Positions 1 through 4,671 of a stretch of 11,551 nucleotides of DNA are shown here, piece after piece. How positions within the stretch are numbered: the stretch's first letter is position 1; each line of letters starts with the position of its first letter. Source of the stretch: Legionella sp. Lineage in GTDB: Bacteria; Pseudomonadota; Gammaproteobacteria; Legionellales; Legionellaceae. Under the pieces are notes generated by a model. That model had not been told where the DNA came from, did no database searches, and saw only the letters and a list, made by a program, of their open reading frames with translations. Made by a program: the position numbers and the translations under genes. The DNA lies in NCBI GenBank assembly GCA_004297865.1, contig SCSO01000442.1:1-11551 (forward strand), read 5' to 3'.

Positions 1-463
1 TATTTATGGTTTCGACTAGTAAGTTCAACTCATCATCAGTCCTATCTATTGAAAGAATATCTGCATAATGTGAGCTGGCAAAAAAATTGTCATTGTTAAA
101 ACTAGAGGGTCTAATAAAATTTGCTGAAGCGGTTTTAAGGAGTTTTTTAGTTGCGGAAAATTTTTGAGATAAGGATTCCTTTTGTTCTTCTAGTTTTTTT
201 ATTTGATTTAAAGCCTCCTCTGTTGTTAGTGAACCTAGGATTGATTCTTTCGAAAATTTTTGCAATTCAAATTGAGATTTTATTTCTAGTGCGCGTTGTT
301 TGCGTTCTATCTGGTGTAAGGTATTTTTAACTATCTCTTTCAGGCCTTTAGGAATAGTGTGGGTTGCGAGAGCAACTTCAATTTCTACTTCATTTTGACA
401 GCAAGTTTTCAAGTATTGTTCTATAGACTCGATGATGAGGCTCTGAACTTCTAATTCCGTCAT
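1..463 (-). CDS. Coiled-coil-rich protein of unknown function, C-terminus beyond left edge
   Basis: An open frame starts at the ATG at 463-461 and runs without a stop to base 1, giving about 154 residues; the C-terminal part lies outside the window. The start is preceded by GGATAGGAAT, a usable but close Shine-Dalgarno. The protein begins MTELEVQSLIIESIEQYLK, has no signal peptide or membrane segment, and is rich in Lys, Glu and Gln. A stretch around residues 55-115 (KKLEEQKESLSQKF and flanks) has the heptad-like pattern of a coiled coil. I recognise no family. In a Legionella-like genome, such soluble coiled-coil orphans include many type IV secretion effectors, but the C-terminus that would carry a secretion signal is not visible, so this remains a guess. 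The coding call rests on open-frame length, a plausible start and an upstream promoter-like sequence. Confidence 0.7.
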   Translation of the reverse strand, partial: MTELEVQSLIIESIEQYLKTCCQNEVEIEVALATHTIPKGLKEIVKNTLHQIERKQRALEIKSQFELQKFSKESILGSLTTEEALNQIKKLEEQKESLSQKFSATKKLLKTASANFIRPSSFNNDNFFASSHYADILSIDRTDDELNLLVETIN

Positions 464-496
464 ATTCCTATCCAACAGATGAGATGAAGTGCATCC

Positions 497-525
497 ATCG
501 TAAATAAAGAAAGGTAATGATTCAA
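497..525 (-). promoter_or_regulatory. Possible sigma70 promoter for the left-edge gene
   Basis: On the minus strand TTGAAT (525-520), a 17-base spacer and TACGAT (502-497) each match 4 of 6 consensus bases. Transcription would begin near 490, about 27 bases before the ATG at 463. Moderate evidence only. Confidence 0.35.
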
Positions 526-550
526 GTATTTTTTTGCAATCTGAGAAAGT

Positions 551-590
551 AGACTCGATGGATTTTTTTTACTCTATTCATCGAGTCTGA
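551..590. repeat. GTCAGACTCGATT-family inverted repeat, copy 1
   Basis: AGACTCGATG (551-560) and CATCGAGTCT (579-588) form a perfect 10-bp inverted repeat around 18 bases. The arm sequence and the 18-base spacing match the inverted pair at 4619-4660, so this is a copy of the same dispersed repeat. It lies between the left-edge gene and the region upstream of the virK-like gene. Confidence 0.75.
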
Positions 591-591
591 T

Positions 592-654
592 CCTCTAAAA
601 TTAGAACATCCCACACTCAATGATCTGAGCAGCATTTTGATTGTATTTTAGAGG
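592..654. repeat. Long-spaced inverted repeat CCTCTAAAAT / ATTTTAGAGG
   Basis: CCTCTAAAAT (592-601) and ATTTTAGAGG (645-654) are perfect complements separated by 43 bases. It starts directly after repeat copy 1 and does not resemble the GTCAGACTC family. It could be the ends of a small mobile element or the stem of an RNA; no T-run follows, so it is not a terminator. Confidence 0.5.
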
Positions 655-690
655 CGGTGGTTAATACCCCAACTGACTTTCACCCCTAAA

Positions 691-882
691 CTAAAGAGAG
701 CGTGATGGGTCTTGATTTTCCTGGTTAGATTGATCCTCTTTAATTGATTGTAAAGGTTCATTAATTGAGCGAAATATATTGACTGACGCCGTTTGTTTTG
801 AATAATTTCCAATGGAGGCGACATAGCCTATAGCTTTTGCCATATAGAAAAATATTTTTGCAAATCCTCGGGCGTTCTTCAT
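691..882 (-). CDS. Doubtful small ORF, 63 codons
   Basis: An ATG at 882-880 opens 63 codons ending in TAG. The product starts MKNARGFAKIFFYMAKAIGY and has a hydrophilic, Gln/Asn/Ser-rich tail. No Shine-Dalgarno precedes the first ATG or the second Met (residue 14), and I recognise no family. A good plus-strand promoter match for the virK-like gene (779-806) lies inside it, which argues against it being real. If it is not real, the stretch 464-914 has no gene and holds only two inverted repeats and promoter-like sequences. Confidence 0.22.
   Translation of the reverse strand: MKNARGFAKIFFYMAKAIGYVASIGNYSKQTASVNIFRSINEPLQSIKEDQSNQENQDPSRSL
779..806 (+). promoter_or_regulatory. Possible sigma70 promoter for the virK-like gene
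   Basis: TTGACT (779-784), a 16-base spacer and AATAAT (801-806) each match 5 of 6 consensus bases. A start near 813 would give a leader of about 100 bases before the ATG at 915. No better match was seen closer to the gene. Confidence 0.4.
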
Positions 883-914
883 GCCGGCTTAAAACACTAT
901 AAGGATGTAACTAC

Positions 915-1337
915 ATGATAAAATACGTATTATTTGCATTACTCTTAGCTGCCAATGGTTTCGCAGGCCAATTATCAAGTTACGATCAGGCGGTTGATGC
1001 CCTTAAAGAAGGTAAACGGATCAAATATTTAATTGATTGGGATCTTTGCTACAGTAATTTTCCAGATGTTAAGCCTAATTTCTTATCCAGCTATCGACCA
1101 GATAACATAAACATTGATAAAAGTGGATTTTTGCAATCATCGGGAGTTCGATATACCCATGAAATTAAAATGATACCCGGTCTTGGTCCAGTGAATCAGG
1201 CTTATGTCTACACTTTCTCCAAGAATAATGAATTACATGTTATCAATCGTTTTATTGATCCAGTGACTTTTGAAGAAAAAATGACGGCCATAGAAGTAAC
1301 ATGTGAATTAGGCAAAGGATTTAAGGTGTTTAGTTGA
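915..1337 (+). CDS. VirK-family exported protein
   Basis: The ORF encodes 140 residues. The ATG at 915 is preceded by AAGGATG at good spacing. Residues 1-18 (MIKYVLFALLLAANGFAG) are a Sec signal peptide with probable cleavage after an Ala near residue 17. The mature part starts with the pattern of VirK-family proteins (Pfam VirK, named after Agrobacterium VirK): YDQAVDALKEGKRIKYLIDW followed by an early Cys (45), then a GFLQSSGVRYTHE strand-like block and a final strand block ending in an INRFIDPVTFE segment. Two Cys (45 and 130) could form a disulfide in the periplasm or outside the cell. The family's biochemical role is unknown; VirK-like proteins occur in Legionella, where from memory at least one has been reported among exported proteins. 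The assignment rests on my pattern match, so the family call is good but not certain. A composite repeat begins 9 bases after the stop. Confidence 0.75.
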   Translation: MIKYVLFALLLAANGFAGQLSSYDQAVDALKEGKRIKYLIDWDLCYSNFPDVKPNFLSSYRPDNINIDKSGFLQSSGVRYTHEIKMIPGLGPVNQAYVYTFSKNNELHVINRFIDPVTFEEKMTAIEVTCELGKGFKVFS

Positions 1338-1345
1338 TCCTGGAA

Positions 1346-1529
1346 AATCAATGGCGTCAGACTCTAGGTATCCCACGAATTAAAAAAGGCTAAACTCCAT
1401 TGCTTTCGTCAGGGCTGAATTTAATTACCCTCATCCGCCCTCTGGGCACCTTCTCCCTTGAAGGGAGAAGGGAGATCTTGGGTACAAAAAATTCGTGGGG
1501 ATTGCTCAGGGTCAGACTCGATTGATTTT
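1346..1529. repeat. Composite repeat element A (MITE-like)
   Basis: The left end AATCAATGGCGTCAGACTC (1346-1364) and right end GTCAGACTCGATTGATT (1511-1527) belong to the dispersed repeat family. Inside them sit inverted inner ends, ATCCCACGAATT near 1370-1381 and AATTCGTGGGGAT at 1490-1502 (one base missing on the left), and a GGCTAAACTCCATTGC block (1388-1403). Element B (4508-4670) has the same order of blocks, so A and B are copies of one element. There is no coding capacity, so any movement would need an enzyme supplied elsewhere. The right end forms the last codons of the methyltransferase gene. Confidence 0.75.
1426..1475. repeat. Nested hairpin repeat within element A
   Basis: TTCTCCCTTGAAGGGAGAA (1451-1469) is a perfect palindrome around one G, and GCCCTCTGGGC (1437-1447) is a second small hairpin. 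The block resembles the widely dispersed bacterial palindromes of the form CCCTCATCCGCCC...GGGAGAAGG. It is absent from element B, so it looks like a later insertion. It has no T-run on either strand that would make it a good terminator. Confidence 0.65.
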
Positions 1530-2165
1530 TTCTAATAAAATAATGTCTGTGCCCCGGATATTCGAACTATTGGTTACTGTAACGCAGGTATCATGAAGTA
1601 TTTTTTGGATATCAGAAAATAAATCTAATCCATGATGTTTTAATGAGCGTAATAAAAAATAAGCTTTACCATTATTGGTAAGAGAATTAGCGATCGCACG
1701 AATATAATTCTGGAAAGAACTGTCTAAATAAAAGCGACAGCGATTTTTGAAGTCAGATGGTGAAAGCATTCCATGATCTGGAAGAAAATAGGGGGGATTA
1801 CTGATAATTAAATCAAATTTTTCTTCCCATGTTTTTTTATGTAATTCATCATAATTTAAAAGATGCCAAGAACATTTCAATTCAGGTCGATTGACGCTAG
1901 CGATATTTTGATAAAAATAGTCCGTATAAATATCTTGAACCTCGATAAAATCAATATGTCGAAGGGCTTGCAAATGCCATGACAGTTCAATCCCAATAAC
2001 CCCGCAGCCGGCACAAAGATCCAACACACGCAATGTATTCAGATTGGGATGAGATTTCATTTGCGTTGCCACAAATTCGGCTAAATAAATTGATTCGAGA
2101 CAGAAATGATATTCGTCAGGCTGTTGGTAATGATAAGTAAATTCATTGCTTAATTCGTTCTGCAT
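1512..2165 (-). CDS. Class I SAM-dependent methyltransferase, NPPY type (TrmN6/HemK-like)
   Basis: The ORF encodes 217 residues from the ATG at 2165; a TTG two codons upstream (2171) is the only alternative before an upstream stop. Motif I, VLDLCAGCGVIG (residues 47-58), is the glycine-rich SAM-binding loop, and an acidic residue in FIEVQD ends the next strand. DLIISNPPYF, with NPPY at 123-126, is the catalytic motif of enzymes that methylate the amino group of adenine or glutamine. The N-terminal YQQPDEYHFCLESIYLAEFV block recalls the TrmN6/YfiC group (tRNA1-Val adenine-37 N6). The true substrate, tRNA base or protein, cannot be told. It lies 45 bases downstream of the serine hydrolase gene on the same strand and may be cotranscribed. 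Both gene ends fall in dispersed repeats: the last codons read Ile-Asn-Arg-Val-stop from the repeat, and no Shine-Dalgarno is visible at the start. Confidence 0.82.
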   Translation of the reverse strand: MQNELSNEFTYHYQQPDEYHFCLESIYLAEFVATQMKSHPNLNTLRVLDLCAGCGVIGIELSWHLQALRHIDFIEVQDIYTDYFYQNIASVNRPELKCSWHLLNYDELHKKTWEEKFDLIISNPPYFLPDHGMLSPSDFKNRCRFYLDSSFQNYIRAIANSLTNNGKAYFLLRSLKHHGLDLFSDIQKILHDTCVTVTNSSNIRGTDIILLEKINRV

Positions 2166-2191
2166 AATCAATGGGTCAGACTCGATTGATT
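2166..2191. repeat. GTCAGACTCGATT-family repeat, complete short copy
   Basis: AATCAAT (2166-2172) and ATTGATT (2185-2191) are perfect inverted ends around GGGTCAGACTCG. This is the simplest complete copy and defines the family consensus. It lies directly against the methyltransferase ATG, where a ribosome binding site would be expected. Confidence 0.8.
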
Positions 2192-2209
2192 TCTAAAAAA
2201 AGTTGATTA

Positions 2210-2224
2210 TAAGATATTATCTTA
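2210..2224. repeat. AT-rich palindrome at the serine hydrolase stop codon
   Basis: TAAGATATTATCTTA is a 7+1+7 perfect palindrome overlapping the TAA of the serine hydrolase. On the minus strand a run of seven T follows about 10 bases later, so it might act as a weak terminator between the hydrolase and methyltransferase genes. The stem is too AT-rich for a confident call. Confidence 0.3.
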
Positions 2225-3275
2225 GGAAATTATCTAAACAATCCATTATCTTTGCAAAATCAGCCTGATTGTTAGTTAGTATTGCGATGGATAAATCATT
2301 TTTAGGGAAATACCCAAGAAAACTAAGATAACTATCGAGACCACCTTGAAAACCAGTTAAAGAACCATACTTCGTTTCCTCGGTAGATAATCCCAAATTA
2401 ATCCAACTGTCATCGTCTTGGAAATAATTTTGCAGCATTATTTTTTTTAATTGTGGTTTTAATTCCTTATGTAAGAAATGATTCCATTTGATTAAATCAG
2501 ACGTCGATGAGATGACATTTCCTGTTCCAATTGCATTACTCATATCAATAAATATTTGATCGTTTAGATCAGGCAATAATTTATTGAAACGGGGTTGACC
2601 CTTAAGAGTGTAATAATTTCCGGTGATAGGAGCATAGGTCGACACCATTTTAGCTGGTATTTTGACAAATCGGTCAAAGACCTTGTCGTAAGAAGTCTGT
2701 TCAATGTCTTCGATCAGTTTGCCTAATAATAAATAATTAGTATTCGAATAATGATAATTTTTTTCAGGATCGAATTTAACTGACTGAAATATTTCAATTG
2801 GATTGATCGGATTATTCAAAAGTTTAGGATTTTTAATATCATTGGCATAATAATCAATGTAATCAGGTAATCCGGAGCGATGGGTTAGTAAATCCAACAA
2901 ACTTATTTTTGATAACCAAGGCCTATTAATTTCACTTAAAAATTTAGAATTTGGAAAGAGGGTGAGGATATTTTGGTTGAGTATTTTGTGCAAATCTTTT
3001 TCTGGAAAATGCTCCTGAAGGACTTTTAATAACATTAATGCAGTCATTTGCTTGGTTAAAGAGCCAATATAAAATTGAGATCCTTCCTTTATTTCAAGCC
3101 CAGAATGGGAAAAATTATATTTCTTTCCTGAAACGGTAACAATGCTGCCATCTAAATGTAACGCACTAAGCTCCTCTTTAAATTCATACATTGGAATTTC
3201 AGTTGTTTTAACTGCATAGAGATTGCATGAAAATAATAAGAGAGATAGAGATAAAAAATAATTGATGCGGTTCAT
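2217..3275 (-). CDS. Exported serine hydrolase, class C beta-lactamase / PBP4-like fold
   Basis: The ORF encodes 352 residues from the ATG at 3275, chosen over the TTG at 3296 because CTGGGAAA sits at proper spacing before it and it begins a clean signal peptide (MNRINYFLSLSLLLFSCNLYA). The catalytic SxxK motif is Ser-Leu-Thr-Lys at residues 72-75. The Tyr-Ser-Asn triad motif is at 176-178 in HYSNTNYLLLGKL. LLDLLTHRSGLP (about 126-137) and AIGTGNVISSTSDLIKW are family hallmarks. The third motif, usually HxG in these proteins, reads GFQGGLDSY (308-316), so the His is replaced. Family members are D-Ala-D-Ala peptidases, esterases or peptide hydrolases in the periplasm; sequence alone does not choose among them and it need not confer beta-lactam resistance. 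It has a strong promoter and shares a divergent intergenic region with the luxR gene. Confidence 0.88.
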   Translation of the reverse strand: MNRINYFLSLSLLLFSCNLYAVKTTEIPMYEFKEELSALHLDGSIVTVSGKKYNFSHSGLEIKEGSQFYIGSLTKQMTALMLLKVLQEHFPEKDLHKILNQNILTLFPNSKFLSEINRPWLSKISLLDLLTHRSGLPDYIDYYANDIKNPKLLNNPINPIEIFQSVKFDPEKNYHYSNTNYLLLGKLIEDIEQTSYDKVFDRFVKIPAKMVSTYAPITGNYYTLKGQPRFNKLLPDLNDQIFIDMSNAIGTGNVISSTSDLIKWNHFLHKELKPQLKKIMLQNYFQDDDSWINLGLSTEETKYGSLTGFQGGLDSYLSFLGYFPKNDLSIAILTNNQADFAKIMDCLDNFLR

Positions 3276-3304
3276 TAATATTTCCCAGTCACGCAATTGT
3301 TCAT

Positions 3305-3321
3305 GATAATTTTAAATTATC
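3305..3321. promoter_or_regulatory. Perfect 17-bp palindrome at the serine hydrolase transcription start
   Basis: GATAATTTTAAATTATC has perfect 8-bp arms around one base. It begins immediately downstream of the -10 box (3324-3329) and covers the predicted start near 3317, the usual place for a repressor operator. It could also fold as a weak 5' hairpin in the mRNA. Confidence 0.4.
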
Positions 3322-3323
3322 GT

Positions 3324-3352
3324 ATTGTACTTAATTTATACTATTTTATCAA
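3324..3352 (-). promoter_or_regulatory. Sigma70 promoter of the serine hydrolase gene
   Basis: On the minus strand TTGATA (3352-3347), a 17-base spacer and TACAAT (3329-3324) each match 5 of 6 consensus bases. The start near 3317 gives a leader of about 42 bases. The -35 box lies five bases outside the dispersed repeat at 3358-3382. Confidence 0.6.
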
Positions 3353-3357
3353 ATTAA

Positions 3358-3382
3358 ATCAATGGAGTCTGATCCCATTGAT
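3358..3382. repeat. Dispersed repeat copy between divergent promoters
   Basis: ATCAATGG (3358-3365) and CCATTGAT (3375-3382) are perfect inverted arms around AGTCTGATC. This copy carries the AATCAATGG end in both orientations. Its right end supplies most of the -35 hexamer proposed for the luxR gene. Confidence 0.75.
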
Positions 3383-3405
3383 TTTTTATAATTCATATCT
3401 AAAAT
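3378..3405 (+). promoter_or_regulatory. Likely promoter of the PAS-LuxR gene
   Basis: TTGATT (3378-3383), 16 bases, TAAAAT (3400-3405). The -35 box is made almost wholly of repeat sequence. A start near 3412 gives a leader of about 36 bases. Confidence 0.45.
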
Positions 3406-3447
3406 ACAGGCAGCCTCTTATTGGATCAATTAATTTAAAGTTATGTC

Positions 3448-4017
3448 ATGAATAGACTGTATATCGACCAATTGCCCTTACCAGCTTATCAAAATTTGGA
3501 TATACCCATTTTTGTTAAGGATAAAAACAGCCAGTATCTTTGGGGGAATGATTTCTTTATCCAAAAATCATTGGGTTTTCAGGGGATAAGAGATATTTAT
3601 AAAAAAGAAGACCACGATTTTTCCTGGTCTGACTTTGCGGATAACTTAATTTTAAATGATAAGTTATTGTTACAAAATGAACAAACCATTAGTGTCAACG
3701 AACGTATCATACGACATGATGGAACTGCGATCAGTGCTGTAACTAAAAAATGCCCACTCTTCGATCATCATCATAAAATTATTGGTCTTATTGGTTTCAG
3801 TTTAGAAATTCCTAAAACTACTGACTTACTCACTTTGAGTAAACGTGAATATGCCGCAATCTTATTTCTGTCTAAAGGATTTACTGACAAACAAATTGCC
3901 AAAAAATGGGGTATCTCACCTCGAACAGTAGAATCCCACATCATGAATGCAAAACGAAAAATGGGAGTAAACACGCGAGCAGAATTAATTGCCCAATTTA
4001 ATCGTAACCATCCGTGA
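3448..4017 (+). CDS. PAS domain LuxR-type transcription regulator
   Basis: The ORF encodes 189 residues. Residues about 19-120 have the pattern of a PAS sensor domain: IPIFVKDKNSQYLWGNDFF at the start and a final KIIGLIGFSLEI strand block. Residues 128-182 are a LuxR/NarL winged-type helix-turn-helix, LTLSKREYAAILFLSKGFTD followed by QIAKKWGISPRTVESH and a KRKMGVNTRAELIA end, matching the usual IA-L-is-TV-H and K-gv-R-el positions. There is no receiver domain or acyl-homoserine-lactone domain, so it is not a classic response regulator or quorum receptor; the PAS ligand is unknown. Single-PAS LuxR proteins of this size are common in Legionella. The ribosome binding site is weak (TTAAAG). A perfect palindrome overlaps the stop codon and the avidin-like gene follows 72 bases later, suggesting a target. 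Confidence 0.88.
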   Translation: MNRLYIDQLPLPAYQNLDIPIFVKDKNSQYLWGNDFFIQKSLGFQGIRDIYKKEDHDFSWSDFADNLILNDKLLLQNEQTISVNERIIRHDGTAISAVTKKCPLFDHHHKIIGLIGFSLEIPKTTDLLTLSKREYAAILFLSKGFTDKQIAKKWGISPRTVESHIMNAKRKMGVNTRAELIAQFNRNHP

Positions 4018-4026
4018 TATCACGGA
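4011..4026. promoter_or_regulatory. Perfect 16-bp palindrome, candidate regulator site
   Basis: TCCGTGATATCACGGA is perfectly self-complementary with no loop, so it suits a dimeric DNA-binding protein better than an RNA hairpin. It overlaps the luxR stop codon. If the -10 TATACT at 4050-4055 is used, its centre lies about 43 bases before the start, the class II activator position used by LuxR-type proteins. Confidence 0.45.
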
Positions 4027-4049
4027 GTTAATGTTCGCCATTTTAACCC

Positions 4050-4055
4050 TATACT
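4050..4055 (+). promoter_or_regulatory. Possible -10 box of the avidin-like gene
   Basis: TATACT matches 5 of 6 bases. The region 17 bases upstream (GTTAAT, 4027-4032) is a poor -35, as expected for an activator-dependent promoter. A start near 4062 gives a leader of about 28 bases. Confidence 0.4.
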
Positions 4056-4089
4056 AAGCACGCAAATCAATTACAATTTGGAGTTATTT

Positions 4090-4506
4090 ATGAAGTTACC
4101 TCTGTTATGTTCTGGTCTATTTCTTAGCACGGCTTTAATAAGTCATCCTCTATATGCTTTAGAAAACACGCAAACCTATAAAAATAAACGCGGGTCAATT
4201 TTAGAATTAACAATCTCGGCGGATAATAAAATTGAAGGTTATTTCACCACGGCAGTGGCTTCCAAATCATGCCCAGATGCCGTTGGCACTAAAAGACCTA
4301 TTGTTGGCTATATTACCGGAAATGCACTCACGTTTAGTGTGGTCTATCCCATGTGCAATTCCGTGTTAAGTTTCTCAGGTAATTTTACTAAGCATACGCA
4401 AAATATTGATACCCTTTCCATTTTGGTCCACCAAGCCAGTGACATTACTCATGAAGGACCTGGAGCACGTTTTATTGGGCATGATACTTATAAAAAAATA
4501 AACTAA
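4090..4506 (+). CDS. Exported avidin/streptavidin-family protein lacking tryptophan
   Basis: The ORF encodes 138 residues from the ATG at 4090, which has TTTGGAG at ideal spacing; the in-frame TTG at 4078 overlaps that site and is rejected. A signal peptide covers residues 1 to about 23 (ending PLYA). The mature part follows the avidin barrel in order: YKNKRGSILEL, KIEGYFTTAV, PIVGYITGNALTFSVVY, VLSFSGNF, TLSILVH and ARFIGHDTYKK, which parallels the GHDTF end of streptavidin. Aligned by eye to streptavidin, Asn23, Ser27 and Asp128 are kept (N32, S36, D132), Tyr43 becomes Phe52 and Ser45 becomes Thr54. The biotin-contact tryptophans are all replaced, and there is no Trp in the protein. Cys61 and Cys89 align with the disulfide pair of dimeric rhizavidin-type avidins. 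Biotin binding may be weak, altered or lost. Its role is unknown; biotin or ligand capture outside the inner membrane is an inference. Confidence 0.75.
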   Translation: MKLPLLCSGLFLSTALISHPLYALENTQTYKNKRGSILELTISADNKIEGYFTTAVASKSCPDAVGTKRPIVGYITGNALTFSVVYPMCNSVLSFSGNFTKHTQNIDTLSILVHQASDITHEGPGARFIGHDTYKKIN

Positions 4507-4507
4507 A

Positions 4508-4670
4508 AATCAATGGAGTCAGACCCTGAGGTATCCCCACAAATTTTTTGTACCCTAGGCTAAACCCCATTGCCGAGAGATTGTGCTGATACCTATAATT
4601 CGTGGGGATCCTTCAGAGTCAGACTCGATTGATTATTTAGGTAAAAGCAATCGAGTCTGACCGCATTGAT
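4508..4670. repeat. Composite repeat element B plus inverted copy
   Basis: AATCAATGGAGTCAGACCC (4508-4526) begins the element and GTCAGACTCGATTGATT (4618-4634) ends it. The inner ends ATCCCCAC (4533-4540) and GTGGGGAT (4602-4609) are perfect inverted repeats, and a GGCTAAACCCCATTGC block (4558-4573) matches element A. A further near-complete repeat in inverse orientation follows: TCAGACTCGATT (4619-4630) and AATCGAGTCTGA (4649-4660) form a perfect 12-bp pair around 18 bases. The element fills the space between the avidin-like gene and the stop codon of the next, convergent gene. Confidence 0.78.
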
Positions 4671-4671
4671 T

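Noticed and set aside
1451..1475. Hairpin as an intrinsic terminator of the virK-like or methyltransferase gene
   Set aside because: The stem is good but no T-run follows on either strand; it is better explained as a dispersed palindromic repeat.
2217..3275. Antibiotic-resistance beta-lactamase
   Set aside because: The SxxK and YxN motifs fit the broad serine hydrolase family, but the third motif is altered and nothing supports drug resistance.
3448..4017. Quorum-sensing receptor
   Set aside because: The N-terminal domain looks like PAS, not an autoinducer-binding domain, and there is no luxI-like gene nearby.
4078..4089. TTG at 4078 as the start of the avidin-like gene
   Set aside because: It overlaps the TTTGGAG ribosome binding site that serves the ATG at 4090, and the signal peptide is clean from 4090.
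551..4670. CRISPR array
   Set aside because: Repeats are far apart, irregularly spaced, in both orientations and palindromic, with genes rather than spacers between them.
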